From contig NZ_OBMJ01000001.1 in NCBI RefSeq assembly GCF_900199205.1, positions 2,669,001-2,733,000 on the forward strand: a DNA stretch of 64,000 bases. Reading direction: 5' to 3'. The stretch comes from Streptomyces sp. 1331.2 (GTDB lineage Bacteria; Actinomycetota; Actinomycetes; Streptomycetales; Streptomycetaceae). The notes beneath the pieces were generated by a model. That model did no database searches and was not told where the DNA came from. It worked only from the letters and a program-made list of their open reading frames with translations. Positions 49,631-58,002 of the stretch are shown here, piece by piece; position 1 is the stretch's first letter, and each line of letters begins with the position of its first letter. The translations under genes were made by a program, and so were the position numbers.

Positions 49631-51151
49631 TCAGCGGACCGGGATCTCCAGAACGACCTTCGTGCCGCCGTTCGGGCCGGCCACCATGTCGAAGGTGCCG
49701 CCCAGCTCACCGGTGGCCAGCGTCCGGACGATCTGGAGTCCGAGGTTCCCCGCCGTCTGCGGGTCGAACCCCTCCGGCATGCCGCGGCCGTCGTCCTGCA
49801 CCGTGATCAGCAGGTACTCCTCCGGCTTGGCGCCGCCGTTCCAGCTGTCCGACCAGCCCATGCCGGTCGCCGGGGCCCGGCCGCGCAGCGCGCTGACCTC
49901 AAGGTTCCCGGAGGCGGTCGGGCCGAAGGCGTGCTCCAGCGCGTTCTGCAGCAGCTCGGTCAGCACCATCGACAGCGGGGTGGCCACCTCGGCGGACAGG
50001 ATGCCGAAGCTGCCGCTGCGGCGGGTCGCCACCCGGCCGTCCTGGGACAGCTCCATCACCATCGCCAGCACCCGGTCGGCGATCTCGTCGAAGGCCACCT
50101 GCTCGTCCAGCGCCTGGGAGAGCGTCTCGTGCACGATGGCGATCGAGCCGACCCGGCGCACCGCCTCGTCCAGCGCGGCCCGCCCGGACTCCGACTCCAT
50201 CCGGCGGGACTGCAGCCGCAGCAGGGCCGCGACGGTCTGCAGGTTGTTCTTCACCCGGTGGTGGATCTCCCGGATGGTCGCGTCCTTGGTCATCAGCTCG
50301 CGGTCGCGGCGGCGCAGCTCGGTGACGTCGCGGCAGAGCACCAGCGAACCGGTCAGGGTGCCCTTGGGCTTGAGCGGGATCGCCCGCAGGGTCACCACTC
50401 CCCCCTGCGCCTCCACCTCGGTCTGCCGCGGCGCCCAGCCGCTGGCCAGCTTCACCAGCGCCTCGTGGACGGCGGCCCGGGAGGGCGGGGCGAGGTCGGC
50501 GGTGGCGCGGCCGAGGTGGCTGCCGACCAGGTCGGAGGTGAAGCCGAGGCGGTGGTAGGCGGAGAGGGCGTTGGGGCTGGCGTAGGTGACGATGCCGTCC
50601 GCGTCCACCCGGATCAGGCCGTCCCCGACCCGGGGGGCGGCGTCCATGTCGATCTGCTCGTGCCCGGGGAAGGGGAAGCTGCCGGCGGCGATCATCTGGG
50701 CCAGGTCGGAGGCGCTCTGCAGGTAGGTGAGCTCCAGCCGGCTGGGCGTGCGGACGGTCAGCAGGTTGGTGTTGCGGGCGATCACCCCGAGCACCTTGCC
50801 CTCGCGGCGGACCGGGATCGACTCGACCCGGACCGGGACCTCCTCGCGCCACTCCGGGTCGCCCTCGCGCACGATCCGGCCCTCGTCGAAGGCGGCGTCC
50901 AGCAGCGGCCGGCGGCCGCGCGGGACGAGGTGGCCGACCATGTCGTCCTGGTAGGAGGTGGGCCCGGTGTTGGGCCGCATCTGCGCCACCGAGACGTAGC
51001 GGATGCCGTCCCAGGTGGGGATCCACAGCACCAGGTCGGCGAAGGAGAGGTCGGAGAGCAGCTGCCACTCCGAGACCAGCATGTGGAGCCATTCCACGTC
51101 GGCCCCGGTGAGGGTGGTGTGGCGGCGGACGAGTTCGTTCAGCGAGGGCAC
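49631..51151 (-). CDS. PdtaS-type histidine kinase (GAF-PAS-HisKA_2)
   Basis: The 506-residue cytosolic kinase has an N-terminal GAF domain (about residues 1-165), a PAS domain (about 178-285, GDGLIRVDADGIVTYASPNAL), and the HisKA_2/HWE-like phosphoacceptor region IREIHHRVKNNLQTVAALLRLQ. The ATPase has LTELLQNALEHAFG, DDGRGMPEG and GNLGLQIVRTL. This fits the mycobacterial PdtaS family, which works with an ANTAR-domain RNA-binding regulator encoded elsewhere. GTG at 51151 begins VPSLNELVRRH; no good ribosome site is visible. Confidence 0.92.
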   Translation of the reverse strand: MPSLNELVRRHTTLTGADVEWLHMLVSEWQLLSDLSFADLVLWIPTWDGIRYVSVAQMRPNTGPTSYQDDMVGHLVPRGRRPLLDAAFDEGRIVREGDPEWREEVPVRVESIPVRREGKVLGVIARNTNLLTVRTPSRLELTYLQSASDLAQMIAAGSFPFPGHEQIDMDAAPRVGDGLIRVDADGIVTYASPNALSAYHRLGFTSDLVGSHLGRATADLAPPSRAAVHEALVKLASGWAPRQTEVEAQGGVVTLRAIPLKPKGTLTGSLVLCRDVTELRRRDRELMTKDATIREIHHRVKNNLQTVAALLRLQSRRMESESGRAALDEAVRRVGSIAIVHETLSQALDEQVAFDEIADRVLAMVMELSQDGRVATRRSGSFGILSAEVATPLSMVLTELLQNALEHAFGPTASGNLEVSALRGRAPATGMGWSDSWNGGAKPEEYLLITVQDDGRGMPEGFDPQTAGNLGLQIVRTLATGELGGTFDMVAGPNGGTKVVLEIPVR

Positions 51152-51234
51152 ATGGCGAGAGTAGCGCCGCCGGTCCGGGCGGGGCGCGGCGGACCGGTGG
51201 GCGGACCGGGCGTGCAGGGCTCGCGACGCGGAGG

Positions 51235-51250
51235 AGTTGTTTAGACCAAT
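51235..51250. promoter_or_regulatory. dre operator (DasR site), right half perfect
   Basis: AGTTGTTTAGACCAAT. The right half TAGACCAAT is identical to the dasA operator; the left half is degenerate. Confidence 0.5.
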
Positions 51251-51275
51251 GTGCCGAGCGGCCTGGACAACCCAG

Positions 51276-51291
51276 ATTGGTCTAGTCCACA
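51276..51291. promoter_or_regulatory. dre operator (DasR site)
   Basis: ATTGGTCTAGTCCACA, with core TGGTCTAGTCCA, matches the known 16-bp dre consensus of Streptomyces DasR closely. Confidence 0.72.
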
Positions 51292-51623
51292 ATGAAAGAG
51301 CACCAAGGAGAGGCCCCCGCGCAACTGCCCTGACCGCGCGCGGCCTTTCCTCGGTCGGACGCCGACGAGCGAGGACCCCGCACAGTCCTCGATCGACTCC
51401 GGCGCCCGACGACAGCTCCGGGCTGCGGTGCCGCATGGGTTGAGGGTCCCGTGTCGGCGCCGTGGCCCGTAGTGCTTTCCGGCCCCGGTCCGGTGGCCCC
51501 CGAACCATGTTCCGCCGCCCAGCGGACCGGCCCCGTCCACAGGCTGTGGACGGGGCCGGTCCGAATCCCGGTCGGCTGCCACGGGCGACTCCCGCCCCGA
51601 GCGCCCCGGAGGCGAGCGGGCGA

Positions 51624-52682
51624 CTAACGTGTCTCGGTCACCTTGGCCAGGGCGCGCGGGGCGTCCGGGTCCTGGCCGCGGGCGATGGTGACCTCGTACG
51701 CCAGCAGCTGCAGCGGCAGGATCTCCAGGATCGGCTGCACCTCCTCGGGTACGCCCTCCGGGAGCGCGAAGCCCGCCGAGGCGGCGTCCACCTGCGCCTG
51801 CTGGCCGACCACCACCAGGTCCGCGCCGCGCCCGCGCAGTCGGTCCAGCACGGGCTGCAGGGCCTCGCCGCCCTTGCCGTCCGGGACGATCGCGATCACC
51901 GGCGAGACGTTGTCCACCATCGCCAGCGGGCCGTGCAGCAGGTCCGCGCCGGAGAACGGGCTGGCCGGGATGTAGGTGGTCTCCATCAGCTTCAGCGCGG
52001 CCTCCCGGGCGGTCGGGTAGCCGTAGCCGCGCGAGGTGATGACCAGGCGCTGGGCGAAGCGGTAGCGCTCGGCCAGCGCCTTCACCTCGGCCTGCCGGGC
52101 CAGTACGCCGGCGGCCAGGCCCGGCAGCCCCTTGGCGGCCGAGCCGTCCCCACCGCGCAGGCCCTCGACCAGCAGGTAGAGCGCCAGCAGCTCGGCGGTG
52201 TAGGTCTTGGTGGCGGGCAGCGCCTTCTCCGGGCCGGCCAGCACGTCGATGTGGAACTCGGAGACCTCGGCCAGCGGCGAGTCGGCGTTGTTGGTGACCG
52301 CGAGGGTGATGGCGCCGGCCTCGCGGGCGGCCTTGGTGGAGGCCACCAGGTCCGGCGAGCCGCCGGACTGGCTGACGGTGATCACCAGGACGTCGGTGAG
52401 GTCCGGCTTGGCCCCGTACGCGGTGGTGGTGGACATCGAGGTCAGGCCGGCCGGCTTGCCGAGCAGGATCTCGACCAGGTACTTGGCGTACAGCGCGGCG
52501 TTGTCGGACGTGCCTCGCGCGGTGAGCAGGACGAAGCGCGGGTTGCGGGCGGCGATCTCGGCCGCGATGTCACGGATCTTCGGGGCACCCTCGTCGAGGA
52601 TGCGCTGGAGGACGGCCGGCTGCTCGGCCATCTCCGCCGCCATGATCCGGCCGGGGACGGAAGCGGTCTGCGGGTCGGACAT
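51624..52682 (-). CDS. Double SIS-domain sugar phosphate isomerase/deaminase-like protein
   Basis: The 352-residue protein has two SIS domains without the glutaminase part of GlmS. Phosphosugar-binding motifs are TARGTSDNAALYAKYL and VITVSQSGGSPDLV in the first domain and ITSRGYGYPTAREAALKLMET in the second. This form is like NagB-II/AgaS glucosamine-6-phosphate deaminases, converting GlcN-6-P to fructose-6-P plus ammonia. Its place beside dasD, a DasA paralogue and dasR fits amino sugar use, perhaps replacing nagB, which sits at this spot in S. coelicolor (from memory). GGAGG precedes the ATG. Confidence 0.87.
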   Translation of the reverse strand: MSDPQTASVPGRIMAAEMAEQPAVLQRILDEGAPKIRDIAAEIAARNPRFVLLTARGTSDNAALYAKYLVEILLGKPAGLTSMSTTTAYGAKPDLTDVLVITVSQSGGSPDLVASTKAAREAGAITLAVTNNADSPLAEVSEFHIDVLAGPEKALPATKTYTAELLALYLLVEGLRGGDGSAAKGLPGLAAGVLARQAEVKALAERYRFAQRLVITSRGYGYPTAREAALKLMETTYIPASPFSGADLLHGPLAMVDNVSPVIAIVPDGKGGEALQPVLDRLRGRGADLVVVGQQAQVDAASAGFALPEGVPEEVQPILEILPLQLLAYEVTIARGQDPDAPRALAKVTETR

Positions 52683-52819
52683 ACGGGTCTGCCTCCGATG
52701 AGATGGGTCGACCCCGCCCGGGCGGCTGCCCGGCGGGGGATCTCCACGGCGGCGAGTCCGCACACTCGCTGCGGTTCTTCGTCCGGCAATCCTACGGTGA
52801 CGCCCGCCTCCGGGCACCT

Positions 52820-52876
52820 GCGCCCGTCACCGCCCGCCGCGGCCTCCCGGAGGTGGCGGCGGGCGGTGACGGGCGC
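52820..52876 (-). terminator. Long-stem terminator after the DasA paralogue
   Basis: GCGCCCGTCACCGCCCGCCGC region (52820-52840) pairs perfectly over 21 bp with 52856-52876 around a 15-base loop. It lies 11 bases after the end of the binding-protein gene and 137 bases before the SIS gene start. Confidence 0.75.
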
Positions 52877-52887
52877 CGACTGGCGGG

Positions 52888-54198
52888 TCAGGAGGCCTTG
52901 TTGATCAGCTGGTCGATCGCGGCGTCGGCCTCCTTGGTGGCCTGGTCCACCGACTTGCCCTTGAGGATCGCGGTCAGCATGTCCGGGATGATCTTCTGCT
53001 TCTCGACCGCGCCCCAGCCGGGGGCCAGCGGGGTGAACCAGGCGTCCGGGACGGCGTTGGCCGCCGCGGCGGTGGTCGGCTTGCTCTTCAGCGGGTTCAG
53101 CTGGGTGAGGTTGTTCGGCAGGATGTCCTTGTCGGCCAGCGCCTGCTCGGACTTGGTGCCGGTGAACATCCGGACCCAGTCGGTCGCGAGCGCCACCGAC
53201 GGGGACTTGGCGGTGACGGCGAGGTCGGAGCCGCCGATGAAGGTCGGCAGCGGCTTGCCGTCCGGGCCGGGCATGGTGGCCACCTTGACGGCGTCCTTGA
53301 GGCTCGCGTCACCGGTGACCGGCGCGGTCACGCTGGCCGCCTCGTAGCCGTTGCCGTAGAAGGACGCGGCGTGCCCGCGGGCCATCGACTCGAACTGGTT
53401 CTGCTCGTTCACCGCCAGGTCGCCCTTGTTGTACTTGCGCACCAGGTCGGCGAAGTGGCCGATGCCCTCCTGGGACTTGGGGTCGTGCAGGGTGCCGTGC
53501 CAGTTGCCGGCGCTGTCGAACTTGGCGATGCTGCCGCCGTACGCGGCCACGTAGCTCATCGCGGCGTACCAGTACGGACCGGGCAGGTAGAGCGGCGAGT
53601 AGGTCCGGTCCGCCTTGTTCCGGTCCGCGATCTTGTCCAGGGCGGCCAGCAGGTCGTTCTCGGTCTTGGGGAACTCGGCGCTGCCGGTGGCCTGTTGGAA
53701 GGCCGAGGAGTTGTAGATCGCGACCCGGGCGCCGGCGTAGTAGGGCACGCACCAGAGCTTGTCCTGGTACGTACAGGTGTTGGCGAGCGCCTTGATCCAG
53801 CTGTCGGAGTTGTCGAAGGTGGTGCGGTCCACCGGGGCGAGCGCGCCGGAGAGCACGTACTTCATGGTCTCGGTGTTGCCCAGTTCGACCACGTCGGGGG
53901 CGGTGCCGTCGGCGATCGCCTTGTCCAGCCTGCCGACCTTGTCGGCCCAACCCTGGTAGGAGAGCTTGAGGGTGACGTTCGGGTACTTCGCCGCGAACTC
54001 GTCGTTGACCCGCTGGACCAGGTCGGGCCAGTTCTTCTGGGCGTCGTCCATGAGCCAGACGGTGACGGTGCCGCGGGCCGCCTTCGGATCAGCGGCGGCG
54101 CTCTTGTCGTCGGCCGAGGGCGAGCCGGTCGAGGAGCAGGCGGTGAGGCCGACCGCCAGGGCGGTGATACCGAACGCGGACATGAGCTGACGCTTCAT
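52888..54198 (-). CDS. Sugar ABC transporter binding lipoprotein, DasA paralogue
   Basis: The 436-residue lipoprotein has a signal MKRQLMSAFGITALAVGLTAC (lipidated Cys21) nearly parallel to that of DasA. The family-1 binding fold includes TVTVWLMDDAQKNWPDLVQR and DVVELGNTETMKYVL. It carries a perfect dre site in its promoter, so it probably binds chitobiose, GlcNAc or related sugars under DasR control. No permease is cotranscribed; it may share DasB/DasC or another importer. The start could also be GTG one codon earlier. Confidence 0.9.
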   Translation of the reverse strand: MKRQLMSAFGITALAVGLTACSSTGSPSADDKSAAADPKAARGTVTVWLMDDAQKNWPDLVQRVNDEFAAKYPNVTLKLSYQGWADKVGRLDKAIADGTAPDVVELGNTETMKYVLSGALAPVDRTTFDNSDSWIKALANTCTYQDKLWCVPYYAGARVAIYNSSAFQQATGSAEFPKTENDLLAALDKIADRNKADRTYSPLYLPGPYWYAAMSYVAAYGGSIAKFDSAGNWHGTLHDPKSQEGIGHFADLVRKYNKGDLAVNEQNQFESMARGHAASFYGNGYEAASVTAPVTGDASLKDAVKVATMPGPDGKPLPTFIGGSDLAVTAKSPSVALATDWVRMFTGTKSEQALADKDILPNNLTQLNPLKSKPTTAAAANAVPDAWFTPLAPGWGAVEKQKIIPDMLTAILKGKSVDQATKEADAAIDQLINKAS

Positions 54199-54254
54199 CA
54201 CGCCATTCTCCGGGGTGCTAGAGCCAAGGGTGGTGCTGCAGGGATGGAGTGGAC

Positions 54255-54270
54255 TTTGGCCTAGACCAAA
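54255..54270. promoter_or_regulatory. dre operator upstream of the DasA paralogue
   Basis: TTTGGCCTAGACCAAA is a near-perfect palindrome and a strong match to the dre consensus. It lies 57 bases before the start codon. Confidence 0.78.
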
Positions 54271-54456
54271 TGTGATGTCAACGGCCAACACCCCTTGTCA
54301 GCACGGCCGTTGCAGAGCCGTTGTCACCGCATGGCGATCCGTCGCCGGGCCATCACCCTGGGTGGGAATTCGGGCGGATTCCGGGTTGGTTTGATGGAGC
54401 ACGGTCATTCCGGAAATCCGCCGGGCAAATTCCGGGAAATGGCGGGGAAAAGCAAA

Positions 54457-54491
54457 CGGGCCCGTCATGCGCGTGGCGCACGACGGGCCCG
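54457..54491 (-). terminator. Intrinsic terminator of the das operon side
   Basis: A 16-bp stem with one mismatch (arms 54457-54472 and 54476-54491) and a GTG loop. Read leftward it is followed by the T-rich TTTGCTTTTCCCC, 11 bases after the GH3 gene end. Confidence 0.8.
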
Positions 54492-54502
54492 GAGCCCGGT
54501 TC

Positions 54503-56056
54503 TCAGGCGATCGCCCCGTACTGCCCGGTCAGCACCTCCACGGCCGCCAGCCCGCAGACCCGGGCGGCGCCGTGGGTGGCGATGTGGAGCGCGCCGACCG
54601 GCTCGGACTGGGGCAGCCCCATCTCCACCACCGCGGCGTCCGGCCGGGCCGCCACCAGGCGGCTCAGCACGGCGGACATCCACGCGTACCGGTGCGCGTC
54701 CCGCACCACCAGCACCAGGCGACGGCCCTCGGCCTCCGCCACCAGCTCGCCGACCAGGGCGTCCAGCAGCTCGGGGGTCGCCTCGGCCGCCGACACCTCG
54801 CGGGTGCGGGTGCCGGGGAAGCGGTCCGCCAGCATGCCCGCCACGCCCCACGGGGTGACGTCGCCGACGGCGATGTTCGGCTCGTCCGAGAAGGAGGCCA
54901 CGTACGGGCGCTCGCTCACCGGGGGCGCCACCCGGCCCGGCGCCCGAACCACCCGCAGCGCCCGGCGCGCGGCCCGCAGGCCGACCGCCAGGTCCGGCTC
55001 CGGGCGCTCGCCCTGGGCCGAGATCCGGCCCCAGCTGCCCAGCGTCCGCACCCGGGCGGCAGCGTCCGCCAGCCGCTCCTCGTCCAGCCGGCCGGCCCGC
55101 ACGCCCGCGACGATGGCGTCGCGCAGCATCAGCACCGTCTCCTCGTCGGCCAGCCCGCCGCCGACGCAGATCGCGTCCGCACCGGCCGCCAGGGCCAGCA
55201 CGGTGCCCTCGCCCATCCCGAAGGTGTCGGCGATGGCGCCCATCTCGATCGCGTCGCTGACGATCAGGCCCTGGTAGCCGAGGCCGCCGTCGGCGGGGGC
55301 GGCGCGCAGCAGGTCGCGCAGCACGGTCGGGCTCAGGGTGGCCGGCAGCTTCGGGTCCAGCGCCGGGATCATGATGTGGGCGGTCATCACGGCCTTGGTG
55401 CCGGCCGCGATCGCCGCCTGGAACGGGATCAGGTCGCGGGCCCGCAGCACGTCCAGGTCGACGTCGATGACCGGCAGGCCGTGGTGCGAGTCCACCGCGG
55501 TGTCGCCGTGGCCGGGGAAGTGCTTGGAGCAGGCGGCCACGCCGGCCGACTGCAGGCCCTCGACCCAGGCGGCGGTGTGCCGGGCGCACAGCTCGGGGTC
55601 GGCGCCGAAGGAGCGGACGCCGATGACCGGGTTGCGCGGGTTGGAGTTGACGTCCGCGGTGGGCGCCCAGTTGTAGTTGACGCCGGCCGCGGCCAGCGCC
55701 CGGCCCAGCTCGCGGGCGACGTCCCGGGTCAGCGCCGGATCGTCGATCGCGCCGAGGGCGAGGTTCCCGGGCCAGGAGGAGCCGGAGCCCGCCTCCAGCC
55801 GGGTGACGTCGCCGCTCTCCTCGTCGATGGCGATCAGGAGGTCGGGGTTCTCGGCGCGCAGAGCCCGGGTGAGCGCGGAGAGCTGGTCGAGGTCGACCAC
55901 GTTGCGGTCGAACAGCGCGACGGAGCCGAGCCCGGCGGCGAGGTGGCGCAGCACCCACGGCGGCGGCTCGGTGCCGACGAAGCCGGGCTGCAGGACGGTC
56001 AGGGCATCGCGGTGCAGCTGGTCGCTGTCCGGAACGGTGGGAACGAGGATGCTCAC
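54503..56056 (-). CDS. dasD: GH3 beta-N-acetylglucosaminidase (DasD-like)
   Basis: The 517-residue glycoside hydrolase family 3 protein has the NagZ-type catalytic loop SKHFPGHGDTAVDSHHGLPV (His/Asp dyad) around residue 165. The nucleophile Asp lies in VSDAIEMGAI near 265. No signal peptide is present, so it acts in the cytoplasm on imported chitobiose to give GlcNAc. It is 6 bases downstream of dasC in the same operon, so it is presumably coinduced with import. GTG start. Confidence 0.9.
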   Translation of the reverse strand: MSILVPTVPDSDQLHRDALTVLQPGFVGTEPPPWVLRHLAAGLGSVALFDRNVVDLDQLSALTRALRAENPDLLIAIDEESGDVTRLEAGSGSSWPGNLALGAIDDPALTRDVARELGRALAAAGVNYNWAPTADVNSNPRNPVIGVRSFGADPELCARHTAAWVEGLQSAGVAACSKHFPGHGDTAVDSHHGLPVIDVDLDVLRARDLIPFQAAIAAGTKAVMTAHIMIPALDPKLPATLSPTVLRDLLRAAPADGGLGYQGLIVSDAIEMGAIADTFGMGEGTVLALAAGADAICVGGGLADEETVLMLRDAIVAGVRAGRLDEERLADAAARVRTLGSWGRISAQGERPEPDLAVGLRAARRALRVVRAPGRVAPPVSERPYVASFSDEPNIAVGDVTPWGVAGMLADRFPGTRTREVSAAEATPELLDALVGELVAEAEGRRLVLVVRDAHRYAWMSAVLSRLVAARPDAAVVEMGLPQSEPVGALHIATHGAARVCGLAAVEVLTGQYGAIA

Positions 56057-56062
56057 GATGGC

Positions 56063-56893
56063 TCAGCCCTTCACGGCGCCGTCGGTCAGACCGCCGACCG
56101 CCTTGCGCTGCAGGAAGAGGAACAGGATCAGGATCGGCACCGCGAAGAGGGTCGACGCGGCCATGGTCGCGCCCCAGTCGGTGCCGAAGTTGGTCTGGAA
56201 CGAGGACAGCCACAGCGGCAGGGTCTGGCTGTCGGGCTTCTTGTTCAGCCACAGGACGAGCGGGAACTCGTTCCACGCGGTCACGAAGCCGAACAGCGAG
56301 GTCGACATCAGGCCGGGGGCCAGCAGCGGGAAGATCACCTTCAGGAAGGCCTGGCTGCGCGTGCAGCCGTCCACCATGGCCGACTCCTCCAGCTCCTTGG
56401 GCACCGCGGCGATGAATCCGCGCAGCGTCCAGATGGTGAAGGGCAGCACCATCATCATGTAGAAGGCGGTGAGCGGGAGCAGGCTGTTCAGCAGGTCGTT
56501 GTCGCGGGAGAGCATGTAGACGCCGATGGTCATGACCTCCCACGGCGCCATCTGGGCCACCATGATGACCAGTACGAAGGACTTGCGGCCGCGGAACTTC
56601 ATCCGGGCGACGGCGAAGGACGCCAGGGTCGCGATCACCAGCGAGATGACCACCGCGCCGACGGTCACCGTGAGGCTGTTGGCGACGTACGTCCAGAAGT
56701 TGTCGGCGTGGACGGCCCGGTCGAAGTGGTCGAGGGTCGCGTCCAGCGGGAGGAAGACCGGGGTCCTGCTGATGATGTCCTTGTCCTGCTTGAAGGACGT
56801 GGAGATCATCCAGTAGACGGGGAAGATGAAGAAGACGAAGAGGACGACCGCGATCACGTTCGGCCAGGTACGTCCGATGAGCGAGCGCCTCAC
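56063..56893 (-). CDS. dasC: Chitobiose-type ABC permease DasC
   Basis: The 276-residue MalG-type permease has six membrane helices, with the EAA loop AAVPKELEESAMVDGCTRSQAF for docking the ATPase. GTG start overlaps the dasB stop (GTGA). With DasB it forms the membrane channel for N,N'-diacetylchitobiose; energy comes from the shared ATPase MsiK encoded elsewhere in streptomycetes. No ATPase gene is in this operon, which fits. Confidence 0.92.
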   Translation of the reverse strand: MRRSLIGRTWPNVIAVVLFVFFIFPVYWMISTSFKQDKDIISRTPVFLPLDATLDHFDRAVHADNFWTYVANSLTVTVGAVVISLVIATLASFAVARMKFRGRKSFVLVIMVAQMAPWEVMTIGVYMLSRDNDLLNSLLPLTAFYMMMVLPFTIWTLRGFIAAVPKELEESAMVDGCTRSQAFLKVIFPLLAPGLMSTSLFGFVTAWNEFPLVLWLNKKPDSQTLPLWLSSFQTNFGTDWGATMAASTLFAVPILILFLFLQRKAVGGLTDGAVKG

Positions 56894-57912
56894 AGCTCGT
56901 CCTCCTGCTTCAGGATGATGCGGAAGTAGTACGACATCAGCGCGGCCAGCATCAGGATGGTGAGCACCGCGATCGCGGAGCCCGCCCCGAAGCGCTGGGC
57001 GCCGATGCCCTCCAGGAAGGCGTGCACCGGCAGCGTGCGGGTGAGCCCGTCCGGCCCGCCGTGGTTGATCAGGTAGACCTGGGTGAAGGCCTTGAAGACC
57101 CAGATGATCTCCAGGAAGGTCGTGGCCAGGAAGAACGGCTTCAGGCTGGGGAAGACCACCGCGGTGAAGATCTTGACCGGGCCGGCGCCGTCCATCCGGG
57201 CCGCCTCGTAGAGCTCCCTGGGGATCGTGGTCAGCGCGGCGTACATGTTGAACGCCACGAACGGGATCGACATCCACACGATCAGCAGCACGACCACGAA
57301 GAAGGTCGAGTACTCGCCGCTGTACCAGTTGAAGTGGGCCATCGAGTGCCAGCCCAGCTGGTCCAGGAACCAGTTGACGACGCCGAAGTTCTGGTCGAAG
57401 AGCCAGGTGTAGACGGTGGTCGCGGCGACCACCGGCATCGCCCAGGCGAGGACCAGCGCCACCGACAGCAGCAGCCGCATCACCTTGCCGAGGCGGTTGA
57501 GCAGCAGGCCGACCAGGGTGCCGCCGACCATGATCAGCACCACGTTGACCGCGGTGAAGCCGATCGTCCGGCCGGTGACCGTCCAGAACTGCGAGTCGGT
57601 CAGCTGCTCCTTGTAGTTGTCGAAGCCGTTCCACTCGGTCAGGTGCTGGATGAACTGCCGCTTGTTGAGGTTCTGGAACGACAGCAGGACCGTCTTCAGC
57701 AGCGGCCAGCCGAGCAGGCCGACGGTGGCCACGGTGGCCGGCAGCAGCAGCAGGTACGGCGCGAGACGGGCGCCGAGGCCCGGTTCGCCGGCGGTTCTGC
57801 CGGTCCTCTTCGGAGTGCTTCCGGCGCCGCCGGCCGTCACGTCAGTGCCGACCGCGACGGCCTTGCCTGTCTCCGGGGACTGTGTCCGCACCCGGTCCGA
57901 ATGCACAGCCAT
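56890..57912 (-). CDS. dasB: Chitobiose-type ABC permease DasB
   Basis: The 340-residue MalF-type permease has an N-terminal cytoplasmic stretch of about 50 residues, then six membrane helices. The EAA loop TIPRELYEAARMDGAGPVKIF lies at about 230-250. It partners DasC and DasA. GAGGAAGAGGG precedes the ATG. It lies 90 bases after dasA, with a small hairpin between that could reduce expression relative to the binding protein. Confidence 0.92.
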   Translation of the reverse strand: MAVHSDRVRTQSPETGKAVAVGTDVTAGGAGSTPKRTGRTAGEPGLGARLAPYLLLLPATVATVGLLGWPLLKTVLLSFQNLNKRQFIQHLTEWNGFDNYKEQLTDSQFWTVTGRTIGFTAVNVVLIMVGGTLVGLLLNRLGKVMRLLLSVALVLAWAMPVVAATTVYTWLFDQNFGVVNWFLDQLGWHSMAHFNWYSGEYSTFFVVVLLIVWMSIPFVAFNMYAALTTIPRELYEAARMDGAGPVKIFTAVVFPSLKPFFLATTFLEIIWVFKAFTQVYLINHGGPDGLTRTLPVHAFLEGIGAQRFGAGSAIAVLTILMLAALMSYYFRIILKQEDEL

Positions 57913-57957
57913 CGTTCCCTCTTCCTCACAACCCGACCATGACGGACGGGCGCCGCC

Positions 57958-57983
57958 CACCGGCCCCCCGCCGGGAGCCGGTG
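57958..57983 (-). promoter_or_regulatory. Small intercistronic hairpin between dasA and dasB
   Basis: CACCGGC (57958-57964) and GCCGGTG (57977-57983) form a 7-bp stem with a 12-base loop. Such hairpins after binding-protein genes often stabilise the upstream mRNA or partly terminate. Weak evidence. Confidence 0.35.
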
Positions 57984-58002
57984 AGCGACGCCGCTCGACT
58001 GC

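Larger units (their letters stand above)
51152..51623. other. Intergenic region with an orphan pair of dre sites
   Basis: The 472 bases separate the PdtaS-like kinase and the SIS-domain gene, both on the minus strand. Two dre operators lie 41 bases apart at 51235 and 51276. A 13-codon frame starts one base after the second (ATG 51292) but has no family features. The rest shows no recognised gene. Confidence 0.6.
54199..54502. other. Promoter region of the DasA paralogue and terminator of the dasD gene
   Basis: This 304-base stretch holds the dre operator at 54255 and the terminator at 54457. In between are several TTCCGG words around 54360-54440 that could form weak hairpins. No gene is seen. 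Confidence 0.5.

Noticed and set aside
51292..51333. A 13-codon frame directly after the second orphan dre site
   Set aside because: No ribosome site ahead of it and no recognisable peptide motif; only its position is suggestive.
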